A program made the position numbers and the translations under genes. A stretch of DNA of 64,000 bases from assembly GCA_943787785.1 (NCBI GenBank), contig CALSNT010000011.1, positions 62,001 through 126,000 of the forward strand. The letters run 5' to 3'. A model generated the notes under the pieces. The model searched no databases, was not told the DNA's origin, and saw only the letters and a list, made by a program, of their open reading frames with translations. Shown piece after piece: positions 30,107 to 41,082 of this stretch. The stretch's first letter is position 1; every line of letters begins with the position of its first letter. The stretch is from an uncultured Paracoccaceae bacterium (lineage in GTDB: Bacteria; Pseudomonadota; Alphaproteobacteria; Rhodobacterales; Rhodobacteraceae).

Positions 30107-30784
30107 CTAGAATCGATCATTGCGAAGGCTGACCTTGCCGTCGATGATCTTGCCAATGAAATCGCAGCCGTTTTCCGGCATTGAGTAGTGTTCCCAGACT
30201 CTGGCAGCGAATGCGGTCGGCGCCATCATCGCAATGGTGCTGTTCAGGCTTTCCAATGTCACTGTGAAACTCACCGGTTTGGCATCCAGAATAATCTGAC
30301 GGTCCGCGTCGGGGAGTGAGGCAAGCTGCATCGCGTAGGCAATGTATTCTTGCTCGGCAGTGCATGCTTCACTTTCACAGGGCAATTGCTCGAACGCGGA
30401 GTGGGCGAGTTCGTGCATCAGAAGGCTGTTGAAATAGACCATCGTGTCCATTTCGCCGTAAGGGCTTTCATCGACGAAAGTCTCAGGCAAAGTGTCAGGG
30501 TGCAGCACGTCGATCTGGGAGATCTTGCAATTATAACTTCCAAGGCACGCCTCTGCCATATCCGACGCATCCCGCAAGACGCGAATGGTCAGGGGATACG
30601 TGCGTTTCAGATGGCAGGCATTCAACTGGCGCGATGCGTTGGCGACAAGTTCGCAGACTTGTGCGGCGAAAGCCGGGTCGTCGGCCTTGACTGTCACAAG
30701 TGGGTTTTCGCAGCGGAGCGCCTCGGCAGAAACCGGAGACGCGATCATGACGGCAAGACTGATCAGTGACGCAAGCGGCCGCAT
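30107..30784 (-). CDS. Secreted DUF6639-like protein with HELAH metal-binding motif
   Basis: 225 residues. A signal peptide ends at about residue 20 (SPVSA). The mature protein has LMHELAHSAFEQLPC, a HExxH zinc-protease-type motif, with a later Glu in AEQEYIAYAMQLASLP as a possible third ligand, and paired Cys that may form disulfides. I place it in the DUF6639 group from overall pattern. Peptidase activity is possible but unproven. It acts in the periplasm or outside the cell. Confidence 0.75.
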   Translation of the reverse strand: MRPLASLISLAVMIASPVSAEALRCENPLVTVKADDPAFAAQVCELVANASRQLNACHLKRTYPLTIRVLRDASDMAEACLGSYNCKISQIDVLHPDTLPETFVDESPYGEMDTMVYFNSLLMHELAHSAFEQLPCESEACTAEQEYIAYAMQLASLPDADRQIILDAKPVSFTVTLESLNSTIAMMAPTAFAARVWEHYSMPENGCDFIGKIIDGKVSLRNDRF

Positions 30785-30891
30785 TGGTTTGGCCTCGCAA
30801 TAGGTGCTTCAAATGCCGCGGAATAGTGACCCCGCCACAGGCGAGAATATTTTACCGGGTGCGCAACCGACAAGTCAAATGCAGGTCGGTG

Positions 30892-32712
<1,821 letters not shown>

Positions 32713-32780
32713 GGGTCCGTTCCTTTAGGGCTTGCGCGGCGCTTAACGCGGGCGGCGCGCAATGGCCAGCGCTTTTCCTG

Positions 32781-33248
32781 TCACAATGGCAGGGCGGTGG
32801 TTTCCTTCAGCTCTTCCATCACGAAACTGGCCGAGACGTCGGACATATCCACCTTTTGAATCAAGCGCTGATACAGGCGGTCGTAGTCGGGGACGTCGCG
32901 CACCCGGGCGCGGATCAGGTAATCCAGTTCGCCAGTCATGCGGTAGGCGCCGAGGATTTCAGGCATCGCCCGGGTCGCTTTCGCAAACCGGTCCAGCCAG
33001 CGCGCATCGTGGGCGCTGGTGCGCACCATGATGAAGACCGTCAGATTGAGGCCGACAGCGCTCGGGTCAACCAGCGCCACACGGGCGCGGATCACGCCAG
33101 CATCCTCCAGCGCTTTGATCCGCCGCCAAAGAGCGTTGCGTGACAGGCCAATAACCTCACCCAGACGGTCGAGCGCCGGGGTGGCGTCGCGTTGCAGAGC
33201 GGTCAGGATTCGTCTGTCGATTTCATCAAGTGTCTTCACGTTTCCCAA
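32781..33248 (-). CDS. Lrp/AsnC-family transcriptional regulator
   Basis: 155 residues. The N-terminal HTH reads LDEIDRRILTALQRDATPALDRLGEVIGLSRNALWRRI in sections typical of Lrp; the C-terminal RAM ligand domain has GAYRMTGELDYLIRARV and a terminal EELKETTALPL. Such proteins respond to amino acids and act on neighbouring or distant genes. Its target is unknown; the divergent DUF6356 gene is a candidate. Confidence 0.88.
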   Translation of the reverse strand: MGNVKTLDEIDRRILTALQRDATPALDRLGEVIGLSRNALWRRIKALEDAGVIRARVALVDPSAVGLNLTVFIMVRTSAHDARWLDRFAKATRAMPEILGAYRMTGELDYLIRARVRDVPDYDRLYQRLIQKVDMSDVSASFVMEELKETTALPL

Positions 33249-33361
33249 TATCGTGGGAGGCTATCCCGATTTCAACCGCAATCGCTGTTAGAATGGGAAG
33301 AATTTTCAGCCCGCGCAAGGTAGTCACATCATGAAGTTCGACGAAAACGGGAGTTTCGACC

Positions 33362-33568
33362 ATGATCGCCAGGGTATTCCTTGATCATCCGCGCCATGTG
33401 GATGAGAGCTATCTGGAACATGCGCGCTTTGCCGGCGGCTTTTCGTTAAGGCTGTTCGCAGCGGCAGGGGCTGCGGCGGTACATGCCGTGATCCCCTGCC
33501 TGTTTGAAAAGACCGCCAGTCGCATGATCGCGCAGATGTATGCGCGGACCCACAGCAGGGGTCAGTAG
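33362..33568 (+). CDS. DUF6356-type small membrane-associated protein
   Basis: 68 residues. It begins MIARVFLDHPRHVDESYLEHARFA, then a hydrophobic segment (LFAAAGAAAVHAVIPCLF) and a basic end, the DUF6356 layout. A GGGAG site precedes the ATG. It is divergent from the Lrp-type regulator and ends 3 bp before the end of icd on the other strand. Function unknown. Confidence 0.7.
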   Translation: MIARVFLDHPRHVDESYLEHARFAGGFSLRLFAAAGAAAVHAVIPCLFEKTASRMIAQMYARTHSRGQ

Positions 33569-33571
33569 GCG

Positions 33572-34786
33572 TCAGCCAACCAGCGCCGCGTTCAGGTTCG
33601 TGTCGATTTTTTCCAGGAACCCTTCGGTCGTCAGCCAGCTTTGATCAGGGCCGACCAAAAGCGCCAGGTCTTTCGTCATCGAGCCTGATTCGACGGTGTC
33701 GACGACGACTTTTTCCAGCGTATCGGCAAACTCCATAAGTTTGGCGTTGTCGTCCAGTTTGGCGCGGTGCTTCAACCCGCCGGTCCAGGCGTAGATTGAG
33801 GCGATGGAATTGGTTGAGGTCGCCTCGCCCTTCTGGTGCTGGCGATAGTGGCGGGTGACTGTTCCGTGGGCGGCCTCGGATTCAACGATTTTGCCGTCTG
33901 GTGTCATCAGCTGGCTTGCCATCAGTCCGAGTGATCCAAAGCCCTGTGCGACGGTATCGGACTGCACGTCGCCGTCGTAGTTCTTGCAGGCCCAGACGTA
34001 GCCACCAGACCATTTCAGCGACGAGGCAACCATGTCGTCGATCAGACGGTGCTCGTACCAGATTTTCGCTTTCTAAAATTTATCTGCAAATTCAGTGTCA
34101 TAGACTTCCTGAAAGATGTCCTTGAAGCGCCCATCATAGACTTTGAGGATGGTGTTCTTGGTGGACAGATAGACCGGCCAGCCAAGGTTCAGGCCATAAT
34201 TCAATGAAGCACGCGCGAAGTCGTAGATTGAGGCGTCGAGGTTATACATGCCCATGAAAACGCCAGCTTCGGCGGCGTCATAAACCTCGCGCTCGATGAC
34301 CTCGCCGTCGGTGCCGGTGAATTTCATGGTCAGTTTGCCAGCGCCTGGAAAGTGGAAGTCGGTGGCCTTGTACTGGTCACCGAAGGCGTGTCGACCAACA
34401 ACGATGGGCTTTGTCCAGCCGGGGACGAGACGTGGGACGTTTGAACACAGGATCGGCTGGCGGAAGATCACACCGCCGAGGATGTTGCGGATCGTGCCGT
34501 TCGGGCTACGCCACATTTTCTTCAGGCCAAATTCCTCGACCCGCGCCTCGTCCGGGGTAATGGTCGCGCATTTTACGCCGACGCCGACTTCTTTGATCTT
34601 CTCGGCAGCGTCGATGGTGATCTGGTCGTCCGTGCGGTCCCGTTCTTCCATTCCCAGGTCGTAGTAAAGCAGGTCGATGTCGAGGTACGGCAGGATCAGT
34701 TTGTCCTTGATGAATTGCCAGATAATGCGCGTCATTTCGTCCCCGTCGAGCTCGACGATGGGGTTTTCGACTTTGATCTTGGACAT
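33572..34786 (-). pseudogene. icd: NADP-dependent isocitrate dehydrogenase with an in-frame amber stop
   Basis: Two halves lie in the same frame. The first (34786-34076) starts [20 protein letters not shown] and ends TEFADKF; then comes TAG (34073-34075); the rest continues [16 protein letters not shown] to the normal end NAALVG at 33575. Relatives have Glu at the stop, so one G-to-T change (GAG to TAG) explains it. Both parts are otherwise well conserved, including SPNGTIRN and the NADP-site [10 protein letters not shown]. Icd makes 2-oxoglutarate in the TCA cycle. A truncated protein of 237 residues would be inactive. Either a recent mutation, a suppressed stop, or a base-call error. Confidence 0.88.
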
Positions 34787-34895
34787 CGGGATACCTTCAC
34801 ACTGCGAGAGTCGGGCGGGGTTTAGCGGAAGGGTTGGACGGGGGGAAGGCGGTGCGGCTATCTACTGATTTCCGCACATCGCGCTACTTAGTTGC

Positions 34896-35150
34896 CTAAA
34901 TGGGGAGGTCGTCTTCGGGGGAGGGCGGAACCGCCGCGTCTTGTCCGGCCAGACGTTCAGACAGGTAGGTGCGGGCGCGGGCTTCTGCGGTTCGAACGCG
35001 CACGGCGGTCAGAAAAGCCTCCTCCGTGGTCTGTGATGTTGAGCCGATGACTTTGGCGACATTCGCAATCAACTGCTCATCGCCCAGTTTTTCCGAAGCG
35101 GCGATGGCTTCCTTGGCTAACTGATCGGCAAGGTCTTCGGTAATTCCCAT
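34896..35150 (-). CDS. Small helical hypothetical protein
   Basis: 84 residues, mostly helical and acidic at both ends (GITEDLADQLAKEAIAASEK; the tail is PPSPEDDLPI). The ATG is 4 bp after the stop of the alpha/beta hydrolase gene, so the two are probably co-transcribed. No family recognised. Confidence 0.65.
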   Translation of the reverse strand: MGITEDLADQLAKEAIAASEKLGDEQLIANVAKVIGSTSQTTEEAFLTAVRVRTAEARARTYLSERLAGQDAAVPPSPEDDLPI

Positions 35151-35154
35151 CTTT

Positions 35155-35808
35155 TCAGCGCGTGGTTTCAGTCAGGCGGCGGCGGACATAGCTATCAACC
35201 TGCCCGATCATGTCGTCCATATGCGGGTCTTCGAAGAAATGCGCCGCACCTTCGATTTCCGAGTGGGTGATGGTGATGCCCTTTTGCTCGTGCAATTTTT
35301 CGACCAGCAGCTTCGTGTCGCCCGGCGGCGCCACCCGGTCGGCAGTACCATTGATGATGAGGCCCGAGCTTGGGCAGGGCGCGAGGAAGGTGAAGTCGTA
35401 CATATTTGCGGGCGGCGCGACCGAGATGAAGCCAGTGATCTCGGGACGGCGCATCAGAAGCTGCATGCCAATCCAGGCCCCGAATGAGAAGCCTGCGACC
35501 CAGCAATGCTTGGAGTTCTGGTTCATCGACTGAAGATAGTCGAGCGCGCTGGCGGCGTCCGACAACTCTCCGATGCCCTGGTCGTATTCACCCTGACTGC
35601 GACCGACGCCGCGGAAATTGAACCGCAGCACCGTGAAGCCCATTTTGTGGAAGGCGTAATGCAGGTTGTAGACGACACGGTTATTCATCGTGCCGCCGAA
35701 CTGCGGGTGAGGGTGCAGGATGATCGCGATCGGCGCATCCTTGGCTTTTTGCGGGTGATAGCGCCCTTCCAGGCGACCTTCGGGGCCGGGAAAAATGACC
35801 TCGGGCAT
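35155..35808 (-). CDS. Alpha/beta hydrolase of the YfhR/CocE-like 'dienelactone' type
   Basis: 217 residues from ATG 35808, beginning MPEVIFPGPEGRLEG. It has LHPHPQFGGTMNN (oxyanion region), RFNFRGVGRSQGEYDQG, the nucleophile elbow GFSFGAW, and a late His in EGAAHFF; Asp in NGTADRVAPP completes the triad. The His-Pro-His oxyanion motif marks a conserved proteobacterial family of unknown substrate. It is divergent from iscR, sharing the intergenic region with the operator at 35868. Confidence 0.85.
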   Translation of the reverse strand: MPEVIFPGPEGRLEGRYHPQKAKDAPIAIILHPHPQFGGTMNNRVVYNLHYAFHKMGFTVLRFNFRGVGRSQGEYDQGIGELSDAASALDYLQSMNQNSKHCWVAGFSFGAWIGMQLLMRRPEITGFISVAPPANMYDFTFLAPCPSSGLIINGTADRVAPPGDTKLLVEKLHEQKGITITHSEIEGAAHFFEDPHMDDMIGQVDSYVRRRLTETTR

Positions 35809-35845
35809 ATGTGACTTCCTTGCGATGTATCCGGCGACCGTTTGG

Positions 35846-35882
35846 TTGACGGAAATTGTCGGATACTTTAGAACTGTTCTAA
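35846..35882 (+). promoter_or_regulatory. iscR promoter with overlapping palindromic operator
   Basis: TTGACG (35846-35851), 17 bp, TAGAAC (35869-35874) forms a fair sigma-70 type promoter pointing to iscR. A perfect palindrome TTAGAAC-T-GTTCTAA (35868-35882) covers the -10 element, the position of a repressor site. IscR repressing its own suf operon is the simplest reading; another iron regulator is possible. Confidence 0.55.
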
Positions 35883-35983
35883 TCTGCCACATCCGGACTG
35901 CTCCGGAGCGGGGTTTGAAGTGACCTAAGGGGCGCGCCTTCGCGCGTCAACTGCCAGCGAGGCCCTGAAACGGTGATGTTGCC

Positions 35984-36457
35984 ATGAAGCTAAGCACCAA
36001 AGGGCGATATGCAATGGTCGCGTTGGCCGATCTGGCGACAACCGGGGGGCTGGTGTCTCTGACCGAGCTTTCGAAGCGGCAGGATATCTCGTTGCCCTAT
36101 CTGGAACAGCTGTTTGTCAAATTGCGCCGGGCCGAGCTTGTCAGGTCCGTTCGCGGACCGGGAGGCGGTTATGAACTGGCGAGGTCGGCAAATGCAATCA
36201 GGGTTGTCGACGTGCTGGAGGCGGTCGATGAAACGGTCAGCGCGATGCACACCGGGGCAGGGGCGTCGGGTGCATTGTCTGGGTCAAAGGCCCAGTCGCT
36301 GACCAACCGGTTGTGGGAAGGTTTGAGCGCGCATGTTTACGTGTTCCTGCACCAGACACGTTTGTCGGATGTAATCGAGAATGAATTGTCGCCCTGTCCG
36401 GCGGTGCCGAACCTGTTCGAAGTGGTGGATGAGGGCTCGGAGGTCGGCGATGGCTGA
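35984..36457 (+). CDS. iscR: Rrf2-family regulator IscR
   Basis: 157 residues. The N-terminus MKLSTKGRYAMVALADLA and the wing RSVRGPGGGYELAR are typical of IscR. The region that in E. coli IscR holds three cluster-binding cysteines (about 92-104) has none; only one Cys is seen, near the C-terminus in ELSPCPAVPN. This agrees with the unusual IscR of Rhodobacter. It heads the suf operon and senses iron-sulfur or iron status. The cysteine desulfurase gene overlaps its end by 8 bp. Confidence 0.9.
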   Translation: MKLSTKGRYAMVALADLATTGGLVSLTELSKRQDISLPYLEQLFVKLRRAELVRSVRGPGGGYELARSANAIRVVDVLEAVDETVSAMHTGAGASGALSGSKAQSLTNRLWEGLSAHVYVFLHQTRLSDVIENELSPCPAVPNLFEVVDEGSEVGDG

Positions 36458-37520
36458 CCGGGTGTATCTGGATTGGAATGCGACGGCGCCGCTGCGGGAT
36501 GAGGCGAAGGCGGCGATGATCGCGGCGATGGACGTCGTTGGTAACCCGTCATCGGTGCATGGCGAGGGGCGCGCGGCGAAAGCCGTGGTTGAAAAGGCCC
36601 GCGCGCAGGTGGCGGCGGCTGTTGGCTGCGACGTGGCCGAGGTGGTGTTTACCTCTGGCGCGACAGAAGCGGCCGCCATCCTGTCAGGCTTGCCAGAAGG
36701 TCACGGGGTGTTCGTACAGGACACCGGGCACGAATGTCTTTGGGCGCATGCGGATTTTGAGGGCGCGGCAGACTCTGGTCATGTGCTGGCGATGGGGTTG
36801 GCGAATGGCGAGACGGGGGTTGTAACGCAGCCTCCGTCGCCGGTTGATGGTCGGTTCCCGTTTGGGGCGCGCTTCGCGGATTGGCTGGTACTGGATGTTA
36901 CGCAGGCGATTGGCCGGGTGCCTTTTGCGTTCAACTGGTCGAAAGCGGATTTCGCGATCCTTTCGGCCCATAAACTCGGCGGGCCAAAAGGCATTGGCGC
37001 GTTGATCGCGCGGTCCGGAAAGGATTTTAACCCGCTGATGCGTGGTGGCGGGCAGGAATTGGGGCGGCGCTCGGGGACTGAGAACATTGTCGGGATTGCC
37101 GGATTCGGAGCGGCAGCTGAGGCGGCGGTGGCCGAATTAGCTGATGGTGTTTGGGAAAAAGTCGCCGAGCGGCGCGATTTTCTGGAAAGCACTCTGGCGG
37201 CTGGCTCAAAATCGACTATTTTTGTCGGGAAAGAATCTGAGAGGCTTCCCAACACATCCTGTTTCGCCACGCCGGGTTGGAAGGGCGAGACTCAGGTCAT
37301 GCAGATGGACCTGGCCGGCTTCGCAATCAGCGCCGGGTCGGCCTGTTCCAGCGGCAAGGTTAAAGCCAGCCGGGTTTTAGGTGCGATGGGGCTGAACGAC
37401 GAATTGGCGACCTGCGCTGTGCGGGTGTCGATGGGGGTCACCACGACGGACGAAGAAATTCAGCGGTTTGCCGATGCCTGGCTTGCCGCACACGAGAGGA
37501 TGCGGGCGCGGGCCGCCTGA
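36450..37520 (+). CDS. Cysteine desulfurase, IscS/NifS type
   Basis: 356 residues from ATG 36450. It starts [16 protein letters not shown]; the PLP Lys is in [10 protein letters not shown] and the catalytic Cys in [12 protein letters not shown]. It releases sulfur from cysteine as a persulfide for iron-sulfur clusters and thiolated tRNA. It is shorter than E. coli IscS (about 400 residues). It is the first of two desulfurases in this operon; the other is SufS at 45092. Confidence 0.92.
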   Translation: MADRVYLDWNATAPLRDEAKAAMIAAMDVVGNPSSVHGEGRAAKAVVEKARAQVAAAVGCDVAEVVFTSGATEAAAILSGLPEGHGVFVQDTGHECLWAHADFEGAADSGHVLAMGLANGETGVVTQPPSPVDGRFPFGARFADWLVLDVTQAIGRVPFAFNWSKADFAILSAHKLGGPKGIGALIARSGKDFNPLMRGGGQELGRRSGTENIVGIAGFGAAAEAAVAELADGVWEKVAERRDFLESTLAAGSKSTIFVGKESERLPNTSCFATPGWKGETQVMQMDLAGFAISAGSACSSGKVKASRVLGAMGLNDELATCAVRVSMGVTTTDEEIQRFADAWLAAHERMRARAA

Positions 37521-37530
37521 AAGGAACAAG

Positions 37531-39051
37531 ATGACGAATTTGGACACAGACGTTCGCGAAGGTGTGGATCGGGAAACCGTGGAGGCAGTGCAATCGCTGT
37601 CGGGCAAGTACAAGCACGGCTGGGAAACCGAGATCGAGATGGAGTATGCGCCCAAAGGCGTGAACCCCGATATCGTGCGGCTAATCTCATCCAAGAATGA
37701 AGAGCCTGAGTGGATGACCGAATGGCGTCTGGGCGCGTTCGAACGCTGGGAACAGATGGAGGAGCCGGAGTGGGCGATGGTCCATTATCCGGCCATCGAC
37801 TACCAGGATCAGTACTACTACGCCAAGCCGAAAAGCATGGACGTCAAGCCGAAGTCGCTGGACGAGGTTGACCCCAAGCTGCTGGAAACATATGCGAAAC
37901 TTGGCATCCCTCTGAAGGAGCAGATGATCCTGGCTGGTGTCGAAGGTGCCGAGGATGCACCAGCTGAGGGGCGCAAGGTCGCCGTCGATGCGGTGTTTGA
38001 CTCGGTGTCCGTAGGCACGACGTTTCAGGCCGAATTGAAGAAGGCGGGTGTCATCTTCTGCTCGATCTCGGAAGCGATCCGTGAGCATCCAGAGCTGGTA
38101 AAGAAATACCTCGGCTCGGTTGTGCCGGTGACGGACAATTACTTCGCGACGCTGAATTCGGCTGTGTTTTCAGATGGGTCTTTCGTTTATGTGCCGCCGG
38201 GTGTGCGCTGCCCGATGGAACTCAGCACCTATTTCCGGATCAATGCCGAGAACACCGGGCAGTTCGAGCGGACGCTGATCATCGCCGACAAGGGCAGTTA
38301 CGTCAGTTACCTTGAGGGTTGCACCGCGCCGCAACGCGACACCACTCAGCTGCATGCGGCTGTGGTCGAACTGGTGGCGCTGGAAGATGCCGAGATCAAG
38401 TATTCGACCGTACAGAACTGGTTCCCGGGCGATGAAAACGGCGTTGGCGGCATTTTCAACTTCGTCACCAAGCGCGCGGATTGCCGGGGCGACCGCTCAA
38501 AAGTGATGTGGACCCAGGTTGAAACCGGTAGCGCGGTGACGTGGAAATATCCGAGCTGCATTCTGCGGGGCAATGACTCGCAGGGGGAGTTCTATTCCAT
38601 CGCCATCACAAACAACTATCAGCAGGCCGATACCGGCACCAAGATGGTGCATCTGGGCAAGAACACGAAATCCCGGATCGTGTCCAAGGGGATATCGGCC
38701 GGCAAGGCGCAGAACACTTACCGCGGGCTGGTATCGATGCACCCGCGCGCCAAGGACAGCCGGAACTATACCCAGTGCGACAGCCTGCTGATTGGCGGCG
38801 ACTGTGGCGCGCATACGGTGCCGTATATCGAGGTGAAGAATAACTCGTCGCGGGTCGAGCATGAGGCGACGACGTCCAAGGTAGATGACGATCAATTGTT
38901 TTATTGCCGTCAGCGCGGAATGGACGAGGAAGAAGCCGTGGCGCTGGTCGTGAACGGATTCTGCAAGGAAGTGCTACAGGCGCTGCCGATGGAATTTGCC
39001 ATGGAGGCGCAGCAACTGGTCGCAATTTCGCTTGAGGGATCAGTCGGTTAA
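37531..39051 (+). CDS. sufB: Fe-S cluster assembly protein SufB
   Basis: 506 residues from ATG 37531 with an AAAGGAAC site. Conserved parts include [48 protein letters not shown], and the C-terminal [20 protein letters not shown]. SufB forms the scaffold with SufC and SufD. Between it and sufC there are four extra genes, which is not the usual sufBC adjacency of most bacteria. Confidence 0.97.
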   Translation: MTNLDTDVREGVDRETVEAVQSLSGKYKHGWETEIEMEYAPKGVNPDIVRLISSKNEEPEWMTEWRLGAFERWEQMEEPEWAMVHYPAIDYQDQYYYAKPKSMDVKPKSLDEVDPKLLETYAKLGIPLKEQMILAGVEGAEDAPAEGRKVAVDAVFDSVSVGTTFQAELKKAGVIFCSISEAIREHPELVKKYLGSVVPVTDNYFATLNSAVFSDGSFVYVPPGVRCPMELSTYFRINAENTGQFERTLIIADKGSYVSYLEGCTAPQRDTTQLHAAVVELVALEDAEIKYSTVQNWFPGDENGVGGIFNFVTKRADCRGDRSKVMWTQVETGSAVTWKYPSCILRGNDSQGEFYSIAITNNYQQADTGTKMVHLGKNTKSRIVSKGISAGKAQNTYRGLVSMHPRAKDSRNYTQCDSLLIGGDCGAHTVPYIEVKNNSSRVEHEATTSKVDDDQLFYCRQRGMDEEEAVALVVNGFCKEVLQALPMEFAMEAQQLVAISLEGSVG

Positions 39052-39207
39052 CGATGGCGCTGTTGAGCGATCATAATGCTGCTTGGCCTCTGCAGTTTGG
39101 CGACTCGCCGTGCCGTAGGATTCGCCACAAAATTGGCGCGAGGTCGTCATACGCCCGTCTAAAATGGTTTCCAAAAGGTTACCAATTGGCCAGTGGCGGG
39201 CGGATAG

Positions 39208-39759
39208 ATGCATTCTACCGATCAATCTCAGCAAGACGCGTTTCAGCAACGCATAGCGCGGATCTCGAAGGATCGCGGTGTGACCGAGGTGGCGGCGGTC
39301 AAGCAGAATTACCTGTCAAACTTGGCGTATCCCCTGAGCTTCATCGGTGCGGCAGTGATCGGAGCGTTGTCGGTCTTCCTGGCGCGCTACGTCCGATATC
39401 ATATGGGCGCGGGCAGTTTGGCCGGCGAAGGGGCGGACACGATGATGATCATGGATGTGGTCATGGCTTCGATGGTTGGTCTTTTCCTGAAAATGATCTT
39501 CCGCATTCAGGCCCAGCATTACAAATCCGCCCAAACTGTCGGCGTGTTTGCGATGGTGGCCCTCATGCACAATGCCGTTCACGCCGCTCCCGGAGTGTTT
39601 ACGGCAGTCTTTTCGCAAGAGTGGGTCGAGCAGGTTGTCGAAATGACAGATCCGAAAACCTTGCTGTTTGCGGGTGTCTCGGTGCCTATTGGCGGCGAGG
39701 CGCATTCGCCTGCGAAAAATTCCGAACCTCAGCATATCCAGATGCAAAACGGCGGCTAA
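39208..39759 (+). CDS. Membrane protein within the suf operon
   Basis: 183 residues. The N-terminal 45 residues are soluble and charged (QQDAFQQRIARISKDRG), followed by three to four hydrophobic segments (YPLSFIGAAVIGALSVFLARYV in two parts, then IMDVVMASMVGLFLKMIF and VGVFAMVALMHNAVHA). The tail is polar. It starts 156 bp after sufB. No family recognised. A 678-codon frame overlaps this region in another phase but is a shadow. Confidence 0.7.
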   Translation: MHSTDQSQQDAFQQRIARISKDRGVTEVAAVKQNYLSNLAYPLSFIGAAVIGALSVFLARYVRYHMGAGSLAGEGADTMMIMDVVMASMVGLFLKMIFRIQAQHYKSAQTVGVFAMVALMHNAVHAAPGVFTAVFSQEWVEQVVEMTDPKTLLFAGVSVPIGGEAHSPAKNSEPQHIQMQNGG

Positions 39760-39930
39760 GTCGACGGACGCTTAGATCGCGCAGTTTTGCCCAGAGTTTT
39801 GCGCCCTCTTCATTGTGTCGACCCAAGGGCAATGCAGTCACTGACGCTCGGATTGTTTCCCAAATACGGTCTGAATGTTGCCTGAATCCGTCGGTAGTTT
39901 CCCCCAAGGAAGTATCGAGGGAAGACGGAT

Positions 39931-40425
39931 ATGGCTGGACTTGCACGTTCTCACACGGGTTATCGGAAAAAGTTGCTGCGAAACCAATCTGCGCCGAAGG
40001 GGCTGTTTGGGACAATGCCGCAAAATGGCGGGCACACGAGTCTGCGACGTGGCGCGAAAGAGCGCGCCGAAATGATGTGGATGCTGAAAGAAGTCCTGCT
40101 GAGCCCCATCGCCTTCGTGCTTGGGGTCGCCGGTCTTCTGGCCGGACGGGTTATTGGCTTCATGATGCTGGGCGCAGACGGCATGTATCCGCTGTCATAT
40201 GGCATGCAAAAGTGGCTGCCACTGATCGAAGTGGGGCTGGCATTTGGTCTGGCTATTGGCATTGCGATGCTGATCGGTATGAACCGGGGATTTCGGCGCA
40301 TAGCACTGGTCGCCGGATTGGCCGCAGCCTTCTGGTTCGAGCCGACGTACATTTCGAAAATCCAGGCCGACTACGAGGGCTATTATCCTTACAACACGCT
40401 ACGCGCGCAGCTTTTGGGACGTTAA
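39931..40425 (+). CDS. Membrane protein within the suf operon (paralogue A)
   Basis: 164 residues from ATG 39931, which has a GAGGGAAG site. After a basic N-terminal region of about 50 residues come three to four hydrophobic helices: LLSPIAFVLGVAGLLAGRVIGF in parts, then VGLAFGLAIGIAMLIGM and ALVAGLAAAFWF. The pattern SP-(I/L)-x-x-(V/I)-x-G-(V/I)-A...GxDGxYPL is shared with the next protein, so the two are paralogues from a tandem duplication. Function unknown. Confidence 0.7.
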   Translation: MAGLARSHTGYRKKLLRNQSAPKGLFGTMPQNGGHTSLRRGAKERAEMMWMLKEVLLSPIAFVLGVAGLLAGRVIGFMMLGADGMYPLSYGMQKWLPLIEVGLAFGLAIGIAMLIGMNRGFRRIALVAGLAAAFWFEPTYISKIQADYEGYYPYNTLRAQLLGR

Positions 40426-40524
40426 TTGGAGGGCCGTGCAGGGCAGGCCGGATCGGAGCTGAATCGGTATCGGGCCCGCGCGCCGTAGAAATCGGCACGA
40501 CCACGCTGTCAGGAGAGTCTGACG

Positions 40525-41022
40525 ATGAGCAAGGACGACGACGCGCACACCCGATCCTTCCACGAACGGCTCGGTCGTATTCAGGGCGGGGCGCCGAACA
40601 CCAGCGGCACTACCTATGTCGGGCCGGGCTCCGCGCCAAAGCAGACGTCGTGGCGGTTGCGACGCGCGCTGCTTACGGCTCTGTTGGATATCCTGATGTC
40701 TCCGCTGGGGCTGATCGCCGGGATTGCAGCCGTGTTGGGCGCGCGTGTCGCGGCGTTGAAACTGTTTGGTTCGGATGGCCTATACCCATTGGAACTGGAC
40801 CCGCCAGTAACCTTTATGGGCATCGAGCTTGCGCTGGCTCTCATCATCATGATCCTGCTGATGCAATTGCTTGGGCTAAGGCGCGGGTTGCGACGGACGG
40901 CCGTGTTCATCGGCTTCCTGGGCGCGATTGTCGCCGAGCAGGCGTTGGTGGACCTCGCGCCGCCAGCACTCAGCGACCACTATCCAAGCGAAATGATCAG
41001 CGACGCGATTGTGGATTACTGA
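40525..41022 (+). CDS. Membrane protein within the suf operon (paralogue B)
   Basis: 165 residues. A polar N-terminus of about 50 residues (TRSFHERLGRIQGG) is followed by helices MSPLGLIAGIAAVLGARVAAL, then LALALIIMILLMQLLGL and TAVFIGFLGAIVAEQALV. GSDGLYPLELD matches GADGMYPLSYG in the preceding gene. A ribosome site AGGAGAG lies before the ATG. Its role in cluster assembly, if any, is unknown. Confidence 0.72.
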   Translation: MSKDDDAHTRSFHERLGRIQGGAPNTSGTTYVGPGSAPKQTSWRLRRALLTALLDILMSPLGLIAGIAAVLGARVAALKLFGSDGLYPLELDPPVTFMGIELALALIIMILLMQLLGLRRGLRRTAVFIGFLGAIVAEQALVDLAPPALSDHYPSEMISDAIVDY

Positions 41023-41082
41023 AAGAACTGTCTGTCAACACGAGCGCGTCGGTTCATGGCCCCATGCACGAAGGGGGTCATT

